A DNA stretch of 64,000 nt from Streptococcus mitis (GCF_946190275.1 NZ_CAMHZQ010000009.1:1-64000); one strand, 5' to 3'; counted from the stretch's first letter, positions 1 to 11,330 are shown. Translations and numbers: made by a program. Notes: a model not told the origin generated them from the sequence alone.

Positions 1-1
1 T

Positions 2-619
2 AAAACCATCACCCGTACCATCAAGTATGTCGATGCGACTGATGAAACGACAGAAGTAGCTAGACCAGTTACGCAAACAGTTGAGTTAACAAGAACCAAC
101 AAGCGTAACAAAGTGACAGGTGAAGTAACAGAAGGAACTTGGTCAACAGGTAACTGGGAAGAAGTGGTATCGCCAGAAATTGCAAATTATGGTAAACCAG
201 ATTTACCAAAAGTATCGAATGAAGAAGTAACAGCAAATTCAAAAGATACGACTATTTTGATAAGGTATGACCGTTTATCAACACCAGATAAACCAACTCC
301 AGAAAAACCGGAAATTCCAAACCCTCAGGAGCCCGGTACCCCAGATGTACCTAATCCAGATAAACCAACCCCACAACCAAATCCAGAGCATCCAAGTGTT
401 CCGACACCAATCCCAGAGCCAACTCCAGAACCAGATACTCCAAGACCTGAAACTCCAGTGAGTCCAGATCCAGAAGTTCCGACTTATGAGACAGGTAAGA
501 GAGAGGAGTTGCCAAATACAGGTACCAAAGCCAATGCTACCTTGGCTAGCGCTGGTATCATGACCTTGTTAGCTGGTCTAGGACTAGGATTCTTCAAGAA
601 AAAAGAAGATGAAAAATAA
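2..619 (+). CDS. LPXTG-anchored surface protein, C-terminal part (5' end outside window)
   Basis: The frame is open from base 2, so only the last 205 residues are present. The first ~90 residues (K-T-I-T-R-T-I-K-Y-V-D start, E-G-T-W-S-T-G-N-W in the middle) look like a MucBP/Mub-type repeat. A proline-rich linker of P-x-P-x-P type follows (roughly 280-490 in DNA), which would span the peptidoglycan. The end is a sortase A signal: LPNTG encoded at 509-523, a hydrophobic segment, and the KKKEDEK tail. It is therefore a wall-anchored protein, plausibly a mucin- or glycan-binding adhesin. An internal ATG at 113 is not the real start. The ligand cannot be inferred from this fragment. Confidence 0.85.
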   Translation, partial: KTITRTIKYVDATDETTEVARPVTQTVELTRTNKRNKVTGEVTEGTWSTGNWEEVVSPEIANYGKPDLPKVSNEEVTANSKDTTILIRYDRLSTPDKPTPEKPEIPNPQEPGTPDVPNPDKPTPQPNPEHPSVPTPIPEPTPEPDTPRPETPVSPDPEVPTYETGKREELPNTGTKANATLASAGIMTLLAGLGLGFFKKKEDEK

Positions 620-664
620 AGCTCTTTATCAACTGTAGCAGGTTGAGAAAAGCTAAGATTAAGA

Positions 665-742
665 AGAGGCTGAGAAAAAAGCCTCTCAAATCAGAAAAAC
701 GCATAGTATCAGGTGTTGAACAACCTTGATATTATGCGTTTT
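665..742 (+). terminator. Two consecutive hairpins after the LPXTG gene
   Basis: Hairpin 1 has AGAGGCT at 665-671 pairing with AGCCTCT at 680-686 but no T-run. Hairpin 2 has AAAACGCATA starting at 696 pairing with TATGCGTTTT ending at 742, with wobble pairs through the stem, and T-rich sequence on its 3' side. The second hairpin is of the same family as the one at 27029-27076. Confidence 0.6.
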
Positions 743-860
743 ATTGTGGGAAGATTTACTTCATTTTGTTTTTTCTACACTTTTTCCGAATAAATAGATA
801 GAGCTAGAGAATCTAGTAAACCTAGATTGAAAAATGTGCTATAATGAAAGGAGAAGAAAT

Positions 861-1736
861 ATGACTGTACGTCATCCGGGCATTAGCCCAACTAATGATT
901 TGGTTGCTAAGAAAATCTTTAGCAATCCAGAAATCACTTGTCAATTTATCCGCGATATGCTGGACTTGCCAGCAAAAAATGTGACCATTTTGGAGGGAAG
1001 TAATATTCATGTCTTGCCTTCCCTGCCCTACTCGGCCCAGGATTTCTATACCAGTATAGACGTCTTGGCGGAGTTGGATAATGGAACGCAAGTAATTATT
1101 GAGATTCAAGTTCATCATCAGAATTTTTTCATCAATCGCCTATGGGCTTACCTGTGTAGTCAGATCAATCAAAACCTAGAAAAAATTCGCCAACGCGAAG
1201 GTGATACTCACCAGAGCTATAAACACATCGCACCAGTATACGCTATCGCTATTGTAGATAGTAATTACTTCTCAGATGACTTAGCTTTTCACAGTTTCAG
1301 TATGTGCGAGGATACGACAGGTGAGGTTTTAACAATTACAAACAATGGACAGGAAAACCATCTGGTTAAGATGGCATTCTTGGAATTAAGAAAGTACAGA
1401 GAAACCAGCAAAGACGAGGTTCGCAAACCGTGGTTGGAGTTTTTCGGGAATAAGCCCTTTACCCAACAACCCGAGCGAGCCATCAGCCAAGCAGACCAAC
1501 TGCTGGACTACAAGAGCTGGTCCGAGGAGGACAGGAAAATGTTTAGTCAACTACGTATGCGCGAAGAACAGGCCTTGTTAGCACAGGACTATGCCTTGGA
1601 ACAAGCTGAAGAAAAGGGTATTGAACGTGGAAAACTGCTTGCTTTTTTAGATATGGTTCGTAAGCATCTTTTGACATCTGAGGTTGCCAGTCAGCAGTTG
1701 GGTATGTCAGTATCTGAGTTTGAGGCACTATTGTAA
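861..1736 (+). CDS. Rpn-family PD-(D/E)XK nuclease / putative transposase-like protein
   Basis: A 291-residue protein with the layout of the Rpn (recombination-promoting nuclease, formerly transposase_31/PDDEXK) family. It has N-terminal D-L-V-A-K-K-I-F, then a nuclease core in which an Asp before A-E-L-D-N-G-T and the I-E-I-Q motif (about residues 84-98) are the expected metal ligands. The C-terminus is charged and helical. I chose ATG 861 because AAAGGAG lies 7 nt upstream at 847-853; an in-frame ATG at 834 lacks a ribosome site. A perfect extended -10 (TGCTATAAT, 837-845) sits so close that a transcript from it would cut into the ribosome site, so it may not be the real promoter. Family members are often multicopy and of unsettled role. 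It is monocistronic here. Confidence 0.8.
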   Translation: MTVRHPGISPTNDLVAKKIFSNPEITCQFIRDMLDLPAKNVTILEGSNIHVLPSLPYSAQDFYTSIDVLAELDNGTQVIIEIQVHHQNFFINRLWAYLCSQINQNLEKIRQREGDTHQSYKHIAPVYAIAIVDSNYFSDDLAFHSFSMCEDTTGEVLTITNNGQENHLVKMAFLELRKYRETSKDEVRKPWLEFFGNKPFTQQPERAISQADQLLDYKSWSEEDRKMFSQLRMREEQALLAQDYALEQAEEKGIERGKLLAFLDMVRKHLLTSEVASQQLGMSVSEFEALL

Positions 1737-1862
1737 ACGAGTGAAAATATTTTACCAGCTATCTTGCAAAATAAATAGAGTTTCTAATCAAAATATTTCT
1801 GAATACTGAGAATAAGCAGAGCCGGTTTTTCTAGGATATTTGGGTCAAGACTTACGATTATC

Positions 1863-1891
1863 TTGAATGCCTTAGGGAAACATGCTATACT
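1863..1891 (+). promoter_or_regulatory. Promoter predicting a leaderless mRNA for the ABC-F gene
   Basis: TTGAAT (1863-1868), 17-nt spacer, extended -10 TGCTATACT (TATACT at 1886-1891). The expected first transcribed base is ~1898, which is the A of the ATG. There is no Shine-Dalgarno sequence before the ATG. Confidence 0.75.
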
Positions 1892-1897
1892 ACTTGT

Positions 1898-3799
1898 ATG
1901 ATTATTTTACAAGCTAATAAAATTGAACGTTCTTTTGCAGGAGAGGTTCTTTTTGATAATGTCAACCTGCAGGTTGATGAACGAGACCGAATTGCCCTCG
2001 TTGGGAAAAATGGTGCAGGTAAGTCTACTCTTTTGAAGATTTTGGTTGGAGAAGAGGAGCCAACTAGTGGAGAAATCAATAAGAAAAAAGATATTTCTCT
2101 GTCTTACCTAGCCCAAGATAGCCGTTTTGAGTCTGAAAATACCATCTACGATGAAATGCTTCATGTCTTTGATGACCTGCGTCGGACTGAGAAACAACTT
2201 CGTCAGATGGAGTTGGAGATGGGTGAAAAGTCTGGTGAGGATTTGGATAAACTGATGTCAGATTACGACCGCTTATCTGAGAATTTTCGCCAAGCAGGTG
2301 GCTTTACCTATGAAGCTGATATACGAGCGATTTTAAATGGATTCAAGTTTGACGAATCTATGTGGCAGATGAAAATTGCCGAGCTTTCTGGCGGTCAAAA
2401 TACTCGCTTGGCTCTAGCCAAAATGCTCCTTGAAAAGCCCAATCTCTTGGTATTGGACGAGCCAACCAACCACTTGGATATTGAAACCATCGCTTGGCTA
2501 GAGAATTACTTGGTAAACTATAGCGGTGCTCTCATTATTGTCAGTCACGACCGTTATTTCTTAGACAAGGTTGCGACAATTACGCTAGATTTGACCAAGC
2601 ATTCCTTGGATCGTTATGTGGGCAATTACTCTCGTTTTGTCGAGTTGAAGGAGCAAAAACTAGCAACTGAGGCAAAAAACTATGAAAAGCAACAGAAGGA
2701 AATTGCAGCTCTGGAAGACTTTGTCAATCGCAATCTAGTCCGAGCTTCAACGACCAAACGTGCCCAATCTCGCCGAAAACAACTGGAAAAAATGGAACGT
2801 TTGGACAAGCCTGAAGCTGGAAAGAAATCAGCCAACATGACCTTCCAGTCTGAAAAAACGTCGGGTAATGTTGTCCTGACTGTTGAAAATGCAGCTATTG
2901 GCTATGATGGGGAAATATTGTCAGAGCCTATCAATCTAGACCTTCGTAAGATGAATGCTGTTGCTATTGTTGGACCAAACGGTATTGGAAAATCAACCTT
3001 TATCAAGTCTATTGTGGACCAGATTCCGTTTATCAAGGGTGAAAAGCGATTTGGCGCTAATGTTGAGGTTGGCTACTATGATCAGACTCAAAGCAAGCTG
3101 ACACCAAGCAATACTGTACTGGATGAACTCTGGAATGATTTTAAACTGACACCAGAAGTTGAAATCCGTAGCCGTCTAGGTGCCTTCCTTTTCTCAGGAG
3201 ATGATGTTAAAAAATCAGTCGGCATGTTATCTGGTGGCGAAAAAGCTCGTTTGCTTTTGGCTAAATTGTCTATGGAAAACAACAACTTCTTGATTCTGGA
3301 TGAGCCGACCAACCACTTGGATATTGATAGCAAGGAAGTGCTAGAAAATGCCTTGATTGACTTTGATGGAACTCTTCTATTCGTCAGCCACGACCGTTAC
3401 TTTATCAATCGTGTGGCAACTCATGTACTGGAATTGTCTGAGAAAGGTTCGACTCTTTACTTGGGAGATTACGACTACTATGTTGAAAAGAAAGCAGAAG
3501 TAGAAATGAGTCAGACTGAGGAAACTTCAACTAGCAATCAAGCAAAAGAAGTAAGTCCAGTCAATGACTATCAGGCCCAGAAAGAAAGTCAAAAAGAAGT
3601 TCGTAAGCTCATGCGACAAATCGAAAGTCTAGAAGCTGAAATTGAAGAGTTAGAAAGTCAAAGTCAAGCGATTTCTGAACAAATGTTGGAGACAAACGAT
3701 GCCGACAAACTGATGGAATTACAGGCTGAACTGGATAAAATCAGCCATCGTCAGGAAGAAGCCATGCTTGAGTGGGAAGAATTATCGGAGCAGGTGTAA
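1898..3799 (+). CDS. ABC-F family ATPase (ribosome-associated, Uup/EttA/YdiF type)
   Basis: A 633-residue soluble protein with two ABC nucleotide-binding domains and no membrane segment. Walker A motifs are GKNGAGKST at 36-44 and GPNGIGKST near 358. Signatures are LSGGQ near 164 and LSGGE near 443, each followed by a Walker B in LVLDEPTNHLDIE or LILDEPTNHLDID. The charged linker between them (about 230-310) and a C-terminal coiled coil (about 555-630, rich in E, Q and L) are typical of ABC-F proteins that act on the ribosome rather than in transport. The start gives the usual N-terminus M-I-I-L-Q-A. The mRNA looks leaderless. The rgg gene starts 2 nt after its stop. I cannot tell an antibiotic-resistance ABC-F from a housekeeping one; the subtype looks like the common YdiF-like housekeeping form. 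Confidence 0.9.
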   Translation: MIILQANKIERSFAGEVLFDNVNLQVDERDRIALVGKNGAGKSTLLKILVGEEEPTSGEINKKKDISLSYLAQDSRFESENTIYDEMLHVFDDLRRTEKQLRQMELEMGEKSGEDLDKLMSDYDRLSENFRQAGGFTYEADIRAILNGFKFDESMWQMKIAELSGGQNTRLALAKMLLEKPNLLVLDEPTNHLDIETIAWLENYLVNYSGALIIVSHDRYFLDKVATITLDLTKHSLDRYVGNYSRFVELKEQKLATEAKNYEKQQKEIAALEDFVNRNLVRASTTKRAQSRRKQLEKMERLDKPEAGKKSANMTFQSEKTSGNVVLTVENAAIGYDGEILSEPINLDLRKMNAVAIVGPNGIGKSTFIKSIVDQIPFIKGEKRFGANVEVGYYDQTQSKLTPSNTVLDELWNDFKLTPEVEIRSRLGAFLFSGDDVKKSVGMLSGGEKARLLLAKLSMENNNFLILDEPTNHLDIDSKEVLENALIDFDGTLLFVSHDRYFINRVATHVLELSEKGSTLYLGDYDYYVEKKAEVEMSQTEETSTSNQAKEVSPVNDYQAQKESQKEVRKLMRQIESLEAEIEELESQSQAISEQMLETNDADKLMELQAELDKISHRQEEAMLEWEELSEQV

Positions 3800-3801
3800 A
3801 G

Positions 3802-4665
3802 ATGGAACATCTTGGAAAAGTATTTCGTGAATTTCGGACAAGTGGAAATTATTCTTTAAAGGAGGCTGCAGGCGAGTCCTGCTCAACTTCTCAGTTATCT
3901 CGCTTTGAGCTTGGGGAGTCTGACTTAGCAGTCTCGCGTTTCTTTGAGATTTTGGATAACATTCATGTCACAATCGAAAATTTCATGGATAAGGCAAGGA
4001 ATTTTCATAATCATGAACATATTGCCATGATGGGACAAATTGTGCCTCTTTACTATTCAAATGATATTGCAGGTTTTCAAAAGCTTCAAAGAGAACAACT
4101 TGAAAAGGCTAAGAGTTCAACGACTCCCCTTTATTTTGAGCTGAACTGGATTTTGTTGCAAGGTCTGATTTGTCAAAGAGATTCGAGTTATGATATGAAG
4201 CAGGATGATTTGGATAAGGTAGCAGATTATCTCTTCAAAACAGAAGAATGGACCATGTATGAGTTGATTCTTTTCGGGAACCTCTATAGTTTCTACGATG
4301 TGGACTATGTCACTCGGATTGGTAGAGAAGTTATGGAGAGGGAAGAATTTTACCAAGAGATTGGGCGTCATAAGAGATTGGTTTTGATTTTGGCCCTCAA
4401 TTGTTACCAGCATTGTTTAGAGCATCTTGCTTTTGATAATGCTAGCTATTTCGAGGCTTATACAGAGAAGATTATTGGTAAAAACATTAGTCTGTATGAA
4501 CGAAATATTTTACATTACCTCAAAGGTTTTGCCTTGTACCAAAAAGGACAGTGTAAAGAAGGCTGTAAGCAGATGCAAGAGGCCATGCATATTTTTGATG
4601 TGTTAGGTCTTCCTGAGCAAGTAGCCTATTATCAGGAACACTACGAAAAATTTGTCAAAGATTAA
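3802..4665 (+). CDS. Rgg/GadR/MutR-family transcriptional regulator
   Basis: A 287-residue protein. A Cro/C1-type helix-turn-helix covers about residues 5-60 (S-L-K-E-A-A-G-E, S-Q-L-S-R-F-E-L-G-E-S). A long all-helical TPR-like domain follows, which in Rgg proteins binds short hydrophobic peptides. ATG 3802 is preferred over an upstream in-frame start at 3772 because homologues begin M-E-H-L-G-K-V-F-R and the gene then starts right after the ABC-F stop, suggesting translational coupling. The MFS gene lies 79 nt downstream behind its own extended -10. From memory, pneumococci carry an Rgg next to ligA (the SPD_0999 type). I see no short hydrophobic peptide gene next to it, so its signal, if any, is not encoded here. 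Confidence 0.85.
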   Translation: MEHLGKVFREFRTSGNYSLKEAAGESCSTSQLSRFELGESDLAVSRFFEILDNIHVTIENFMDKARNFHNHEHIAMMGQIVPLYYSNDIAGFQKLQREQLEKAKSSTTPLYFELNWILLQGLICQRDSSYDMKQDDLDKVADYLFKTEEWTMYELILFGNLYSFYDVDYVTRIGREVMEREEFYQEIGRHKRLVLILALNCYQHCLEHLAFDNASYFEAYTEKIIGKNISLYERNILHYLKGFALYQKGQCKEGCKQMQEAMHIFDVLGLPEQVAYYQEHYEKFVKD

Positions 4666-4685
4666 TTTTCCCAAATAAGGGAAAA
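4666..4685. repeat. Perfect 7-bp inverted repeat between rgg and the MFS gene
   Basis: TTTTCCC (4666-4672) and GGGAAAA (4679-4685) with a 6-nt loop, directly after the rgg stop and ~25 nt upstream of the MFS -10. No T-run follows, so it may be a regulator-binding site rather than a terminator; which is undecided. Confidence 0.4.
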
Positions 4686-4707
4686 AATAAAAAGCTCCTT
4701 TCGGTTT

Positions 4708-4716
4708 TGATACAAT
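4708..4716 (+). promoter_or_regulatory. Extended -10 of the MFS gene
   Basis: TGATACAAT (4708-4716) with no convincing -35; the expected start is ~4723, leaving a short leader with GAGGAG before the ATG. Confidence 0.5.
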
Positions 4717-4744
4717 AGTTTCAAAATTTGAGAGGAGTTTTTAT

Positions 4745-5923
4745 ATGAATCGCTATGCCGTACAGTTGATTAGTCGTGGAGCTGTTAACAAGATAGGAAA
4801 TATGCTCTATGATTATGGAAATAGTGTCTGGTTGGCTTCCATGGGGACTATCGGACAGACAGTTTTAGGAATGTATCAGATTTCTGAACTCGTCACATCT
4901 ATTCTCGTAAATCCTTTTGGCGGAGTCATTTCAGACCGTTTTTCTCGTCGTAAGATTTTAATGGTGACAGACCTTGTTTGTGGGATTCTTTGTCTGGCTA
5001 TTTCTTTTATAAGGAATGATAGCTGGATGATTGGAGCTTTGATTGGGGCTAATATTGTGCAGGCGATTGCTTTTGCCTTTTCTAGACCTGCAAATAAGGC
5101 CATTATCACAGAATTGGTAGAGAAGGATGAACTGGTCCTCTACAATTCTCGTTTGGAGTTGGTCTTGCAGGTTGTCAGTGTGAGTTCTCCTGTACTTTCT
5201 TTTCTGGTCTTACAATTTGCAAGTCTTCGCATTACCTTGGTATTAGATGCCCTTAGTTTTTTTCTCGCTTTTGGCTTGGTAGCCCTGCTTCCCAAAAAAG
5301 AAGAGAAGACTTTGGGGGAGAAGAAACTTACATTCAAAGTTATTTTTTCTGATATCAAGGAGGGAGTTCACTATATTGTGAAGCAAAAGGAAATCTTCTT
5401 TTTGTTAGTCATGGCTTCAAGTGTCAATTTTTTCTTCGCAGCTTTTAATTACCTCCTCCCCTTTTCAAATCAGCTCTATGGAATTCAAGGTGCCTATGCC
5501 ACTATTTTAACAATGGGTGCTATCGGTTCTATTGTTGGGGCGCTGTTAGCTAGTAAGATTAAAGCCAGTATGGAAATGCTTCTGTTTTTATTGGTTCTGA
5601 CTGGACTTGGAGTGATGATAATGGGATTGACTCTCCCATCCTATCTGACTTTTTCAGGAAATTTCGTTTGTGAATTGTTTATGACGATTTTCAATATTCA
5701 CTTTTTTACTCAAGTACAAACCAAGGTTGAAGGTGAATATCTGGGAAGAGTTCTCAGTTCGATTTATACCTTAGCTATACTATTTATGCCTATTGCAACA
5801 GGTTTAATGACCTGGCTTCCAAGTGTCCATCTTTATTCTTTCTTGATTATTGGACTAGGAGTTGTAGCCTTATCTTTCTTAGCTCTCGGATATGTTCGAA
5901 CCCGTTTTGAAAAAGAGACATAA
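4745..5923 (+). CDS. MFS transporter, likely drug/efflux type
   Basis: A 392-residue integral membrane protein with about 12 hydrophobic segments. The MFS motif A between helices 2 and 3 is visible as G-G-V-I-S-D-R-F-S-R-R-K (about residues 59-70). A hydrophilic central loop (K-K-E-E-K-T-L-G-E-K-K, about 182-195) separates the halves. The layout resembles macrolide/multidrug efflux carriers (MefA-like DHA3 group); the substrate is not readable from sequence. GAGGAG lies about 7 nt before the ATG. Position downstream of rgg makes it a plausible Rgg target, which is inference. A strong terminator at 5969-5992 separates it from ligA. Confidence 0.85.
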   Translation: MNRYAVQLISRGAVNKIGNMLYDYGNSVWLASMGTIGQTVLGMYQISELVTSILVNPFGGVISDRFSRRKILMVTDLVCGILCLAISFIRNDSWMIGALIGANIVQAIAFAFSRPANKAIITELVEKDELVLYNSRLELVLQVVSVSSPVLSFLVLQFASLRITLVLDALSFFLAFGLVALLPKKEEKTLGEKKLTFKVIFSDIKEGVHYIVKQKEIFFLLVMASSVNFFFAAFNYLLPFSNQLYGIQGAYATILTMGAIGSIVGALLASKIKASMEMLLFLLVLTGLGVMIMGLTLPSYLTFSGNFVCELFMTIFNIHFFTQVQTKVEGEYLGRVLSSIYTLAILFMPIATGLMTWLPSVHLYSFLIIGLGVVALSFLALGYVRTRFEKET

Positions 5924-5979
5924 GTTTGCTTGGACTTCAAAAATAATTTCAAACTAAGTGTTTTTTCCGCCCTTCTCGT

Positions 5980-7974
<1,995 letters not shown>

Positions 7975-7976
7975 CA

Positions 7977-8936
7977 ATGACAGAAGATAGAAAACGTGCG
8001 CGTTTAATTTATAACCCAACCTCAGGGCAGGAAATTATCAAGAAAAATATAGCAGAAGTGCTGGATGTTTTGGAAGATATTGGCTATGAAACCAGTGCCT
8101 TTCAAACGGCTCCAGAACCTCTTTCGGCACAAAAAGAAGCTGAGAGAGCAGCCAAAGCTGGTTTTGATTTGATTATTGCTGCAGGTGGTGATGGAACAAT
8201 TAATGAGGTAGTCAATGGGGTTGCCTCGCTCGATAAGAGACCTCAGCTTGCTATCATCCCAACAGGTACGACTAATGATTATGCGCGTGCCCTAAAAATT
8301 CCAATGGGTGATCCTGTTGCGGCTGCTCAGATTATTGCTAAAAATGAGACCATTCATATGGATATTGGACGAGCTTTTGGCGACAAATATTTTATTAATA
8401 TTGCCGCTGCTGGAACCTTAACCGAATTGACTTACAGTGTTCCAAGTGAAGTCAAGACGCGTCTTGGTTATTTTGCCTATGTTGCTAAAGGCATTGAAAT
8501 GTTTCCTAAGACCAAGGTTCGTCCAGTGAGAATCACACACGATCAGGGGGTCTTTGAAGGAGAGGTGTCCTTGATTTTTGTTGCCTTGACCAATTCCATT
8601 GGAGGGTTTGAGCAGTTAGCGCCTGATACCAAGTTAGACGATGGTAATTTTACTCTGATTTTGGTCAAGACAGACAAGCTATTTGATATGTTGGGCTTAT
8701 TGATACAGGCCATTAATGGTGGTCAGCATGTCTCAGACGTCAATATCGAATACCTTAAAACTAGCAAACTACGTTTAGAAGTTTTAGATGATCAAGAACC
8801 ATTTATGCTGAACCTAGATGGGGAATATGGAGGAGATACCCCAGTTGAACTTCAAGTCTGCCATCATCACATCGAATTTTTTGTCAATCGAGACGAGATT
8901 GGTCAAGAATTTATTAGTGAAATAGAAACGAATTAA
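7977..8936 (+). CDS. Diacylglycerol kinase-family lipid kinase (DgkB/YegS-like)
   Basis: A 319-residue cytosolic lipid kinase. The DAGK catalytic domain shows N-P-T-S-G near residue 13, the nucleotide-binding GGDGTINEV near 72-80 and P-T-G-T-T-N-D-Y-A-R near 98-107, plus a C-terminal beta-sandwich ending with L-D-G-E. In Gram-positive bacteria this family (DgkB) phosphorylates diacylglycerol released by lipoteichoic acid synthesis. ATG 7977 is chosen over an upstream TTG (7956) inside ligA because it gives the family N-terminus (T-E-D-R-K-R-A-R-L-I-Y-N-P). There is hardly any ribosome site, so translation is probably coupled to ligA. Confidence 0.9.
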   Translation: MTEDRKRARLIYNPTSGQEIIKKNIAEVLDVLEDIGYETSAFQTAPEPLSAQKEAERAAKAGFDLIIAAGGDGTINEVVNGVASLDKRPQLAIIPTGTTNDYARALKIPMGDPVAAAQIIAKNETIHMDIGRAFGDKYFINIAAAGTLTELTYSVPSEVKTRLGYFAYVAKGIEMFPKTKVRPVRITHDQGVFEGEVSLIFVALTNSIGGFEQLAPDTKLDDGNFTLILVKTDKLFDMLGLLIQAINGGQHVSDVNIEYLKTSKLRLEVLDDQEPFMLNLDGEYGGDTPVELQVCHHHIEFFVNRDEIGQEFISEIETN

Positions 8937-8958
8937 AAAGTAAAAAGGAAAAATAAAA

Positions 8959-11238
8959 ATGTATAACTACCCTATGCGCATTCATTACCATCGCAAGAAT
9001 GGTGAATACGACACTTGCTCTTTTGTAAAGAGTAAGGATCAACGAATTGATTTACTAACTTACCAAGAAGATTATTTTGGAGCCTTATTTAGCTTTGAAC
9101 ACCCAAGTGCTCATCCCTTAGAAAGCTTGAATTTTGTGGTTCATACAGGCCAAACTAGTAAAGAATATGCTATCCGTTTTAATCACTATCCCCTCTTAAC
9201 AGAGGTCTGGATTTTGGAAGGCGATGATAGAATTTATTATTCTGAAAATCCTGCTATTGCCAGTCCTTTCTATAAGAATCAAAATCCTTTTGCCTTTGAC
9301 AAGGCTATTAACAGTGCTAGTTTTGATCACCATTGGGGCTACCAAGGTGAATTGGGTTGCCGTGTAGAGGACAATCAGGCTCATTTTGCTCTATGGGCTC
9401 CAACAGCGACAGAAGTGCAGGTTGTCGTTTATGAATCAGCTGCTAATGATGCTCCTGTTTGGAAGACCTTTGAGATGGAGAGAGGCAATAGCTACTCCTA
9501 TAATCACAAGGACAATACAATCGGTGTCTGGAGTTTGGATGTTGAGGAAGATTTGACTGGTAAGGCTTATCAGTATCAAGTCCAATTCCCTCACCACCAA
9601 ACAGTGACACGCGATCCCTATACCATCGCGACCAGTCCTGATGGCAAACGTTCAGCTATCCTGAGCCATGAAGAAAAGCAAGTTGCAAACTTCGAGGTCA
9701 AGCACGGTTCAGAGGCTACTTGGCGCTTGGCAAATCCATGTAAGGCAGTTATTTGTGAAATGCACATTCGTGATTTGACCAAATCACCGACCTCAGGTGT
9801 GGATGAACATCTTCGAGGAACTTTCTTAGGTGCTGCACAGACTGGAACAGTTAACCAGTACGGCCAAGCAACTGCTTTTGATTACATCAAGAAGCTGGGC
9901 TACAATTATGTTCAGTTGCAACCAATTGCAGACCGTCACAAAGAATACGATGAGGATGGGAATGTAACCTACAACTGGGGTTATGACCCACAAAACTATA
10001 ACGCACCAGAAACGAGCCTTTCAACTAATCCAGACGACCCAGCTCAGGTTATTCGTGATTTGAAGACCATGGTTCAAGCTTACCACGATGCGGGTATTGG
10101 TGTTATTATGGATGTGGTCTATAACCATACCTTCTCAGTTGTTGATGCACCTTTCCAAACAACTGTCCCTGATTACTATTATCGTATGAATCCAGACGGT
10201 ACCTTCCAGAATGGAACAGGCGTTGGAAATGAAACAGCCAGTGAACACGAAATGTTCCGCAAGTATATGATTGATTCTCTTCTATACTGGGTGCAGGAAT
10301 ACAACATTGACGGTTTCCGTTTTGACTTAATGGGGATTCATGATGTCAAGACTATGCAGATGATTCGTCAAAGCTTAGATGAAATCGACCCTAACATTAT
10401 CCTCTATGGAGAAGGTTGGGACATGGGAACAGGTCTTGCCCCTTATGATAAGGCTAAGAAAGACAACGCCTACGAAATGCCAAATATTGGTTTCTTTAAT
10501 GACAATCAGCGCGATGCTGTCAAAGGTGGAGAAGTTTACGGTGCAATTAAATCAGGTTTTGTCAGTGGTGCTGCGACAGAGCCAATTCTTGCCAAAGCAA
10601 TCCTAGGCAGTCGTGAATTAGGAACCTATACACATCCAAATCAAGTACTTAACTATGTGGAAGCCCATGACAATTACAATCTTCACGATTTATTGGCAAC
10701 TCTTCATCCAGACCAAAGTTCAGAACAAATCATGCGCAAGGTTGAGACAGCCACAGCTATGAACCTACTCATGCAAGGGATGGCCTTTATGGAAATCGGT
10801 CAAGAATTTGGTCGTACCAAACTAGTTGCGACTGGTGAAAATGGTGAGTTGACCCATGATGATAGAGAGCGTGCTATGAATAGCTATAATGCTCCAGACA
10901 GTGTGAACCAAGTGAACTGGGACTTGATTAATGAGCGTCAAGATAGTATTGAGTTTATCCGTCAGATGATTCGATTGAAGACAGGAACCGGTGCCTTTTC
11001 TTACCCTACTTATGATGAAATTTACCATCATGTTTTTATTCATTCAGCAAATGAACATAGTGGTTTGATTGTCTATGAAATTCATGGAGAAGATCACCTC
11101 TTGGTAGTCTTTAATGCTAAAGGACAAGACTTCCAGTTTGAAAATGCTGGAAATCTAGAACTATTGGTGACCAATAGCCATTTAAGTGATAAAGACATGG
11201 TTGGTGGCGTCAGTGCCAGCGTCTTTAAAGTCTTGTAG
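8959..11238 (+). CDS. pulA: Type I pullulanase (GH13 debranching enzyme), cytoplasmic
   Basis: 759 residues without signal peptide or wall anchor, so it is the intracellular enzyme, not the surface SpuA/PulA. It hydrolyses alpha-1,6 bonds of glycogen or maltodextrins. It has N-terminal carbohydrate-binding/early-set domains, the pullulanase type I motif YNWGYDP, and a GH13 barrel with nucleophile D456 (G-F-R-F-D), acid/base E485 (Y-G-E-G-W-D) and D571 (E-A-H-D-N-Y-N). The ribosome site AAAAGGAAAAA precedes the ATG by a suitable distance. It follows the lipid kinase by 22 nt and may be read through from ligA. Functionally it belongs with the glg operon 2 kb downstream. Confidence 0.93.
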   Translation: MYNYPMRIHYHRKNGEYDTCSFVKSKDQRIDLLTYQEDYFGALFSFEHPSAHPLESLNFVVHTGQTSKEYAIRFNHYPLLTEVWILEGDDRIYYSENPAIASPFYKNQNPFAFDKAINSASFDHHWGYQGELGCRVEDNQAHFALWAPTATEVQVVVYESAANDAPVWKTFEMERGNSYSYNHKDNTIGVWSLDVEEDLTGKAYQYQVQFPHHQTVTRDPYTIATSPDGKRSAILSHEEKQVANFEVKHGSEATWRLANPCKAVICEMHIRDLTKSPTSGVDEHLRGTFLGAAQTGTVNQYGQATAFDYIKKLGYNYVQLQPIADRHKEYDEDGNVTYNWGYDPQNYNAPETSLSTNPDDPAQVIRDLKTMVQAYHDAGIGVIMDVVYNHTFSVVDAPFQTTVPDYYYRMNPDGTFQNGTGVGNETASEHEMFRKYMIDSLLYWVQEYNIDGFRFDLMGIHDVKTMQMIRQSLDEIDPNIILYGEGWDMGTGLAPYDKAKKDNAYEMPNIGFFNDNQRDAVKGGEVYGAIKSGFVSGAATEPILAKAILGSRELGTYTHPNQVLNYVEAHDNYNLHDLLATLHPDQSSEQIMRKVETATAMNLLMQGMAFMEIGQEFGRTKLVATGENGELTHDDRERAMNSYNAPDSVNQVNWDLINERQDSIEFIRQMIRLKTGTGAFSYPTYDEIYHHVFIHSANEHSGLIVYEIHGEDHLLVVFNAKGQDFQFENAGNLELLVTNSHLSDKDMVGGVSASVFKVL

Positions 11239-11330
11239 AAAAAATCAAAAGTTTTAAATTGTGTAGTATAATTTCTAGGATATCTTCTTGCTAAAAATTA
11301 TAAAACTCAATGAAGAATAACATAGCATGA

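Noticed and set aside
3772..3801. Longer rgg start at 3772
   Set aside because: It overlaps the ABC-F gene and adds residues not in the Rgg family; the ATG at 3802 fits better.
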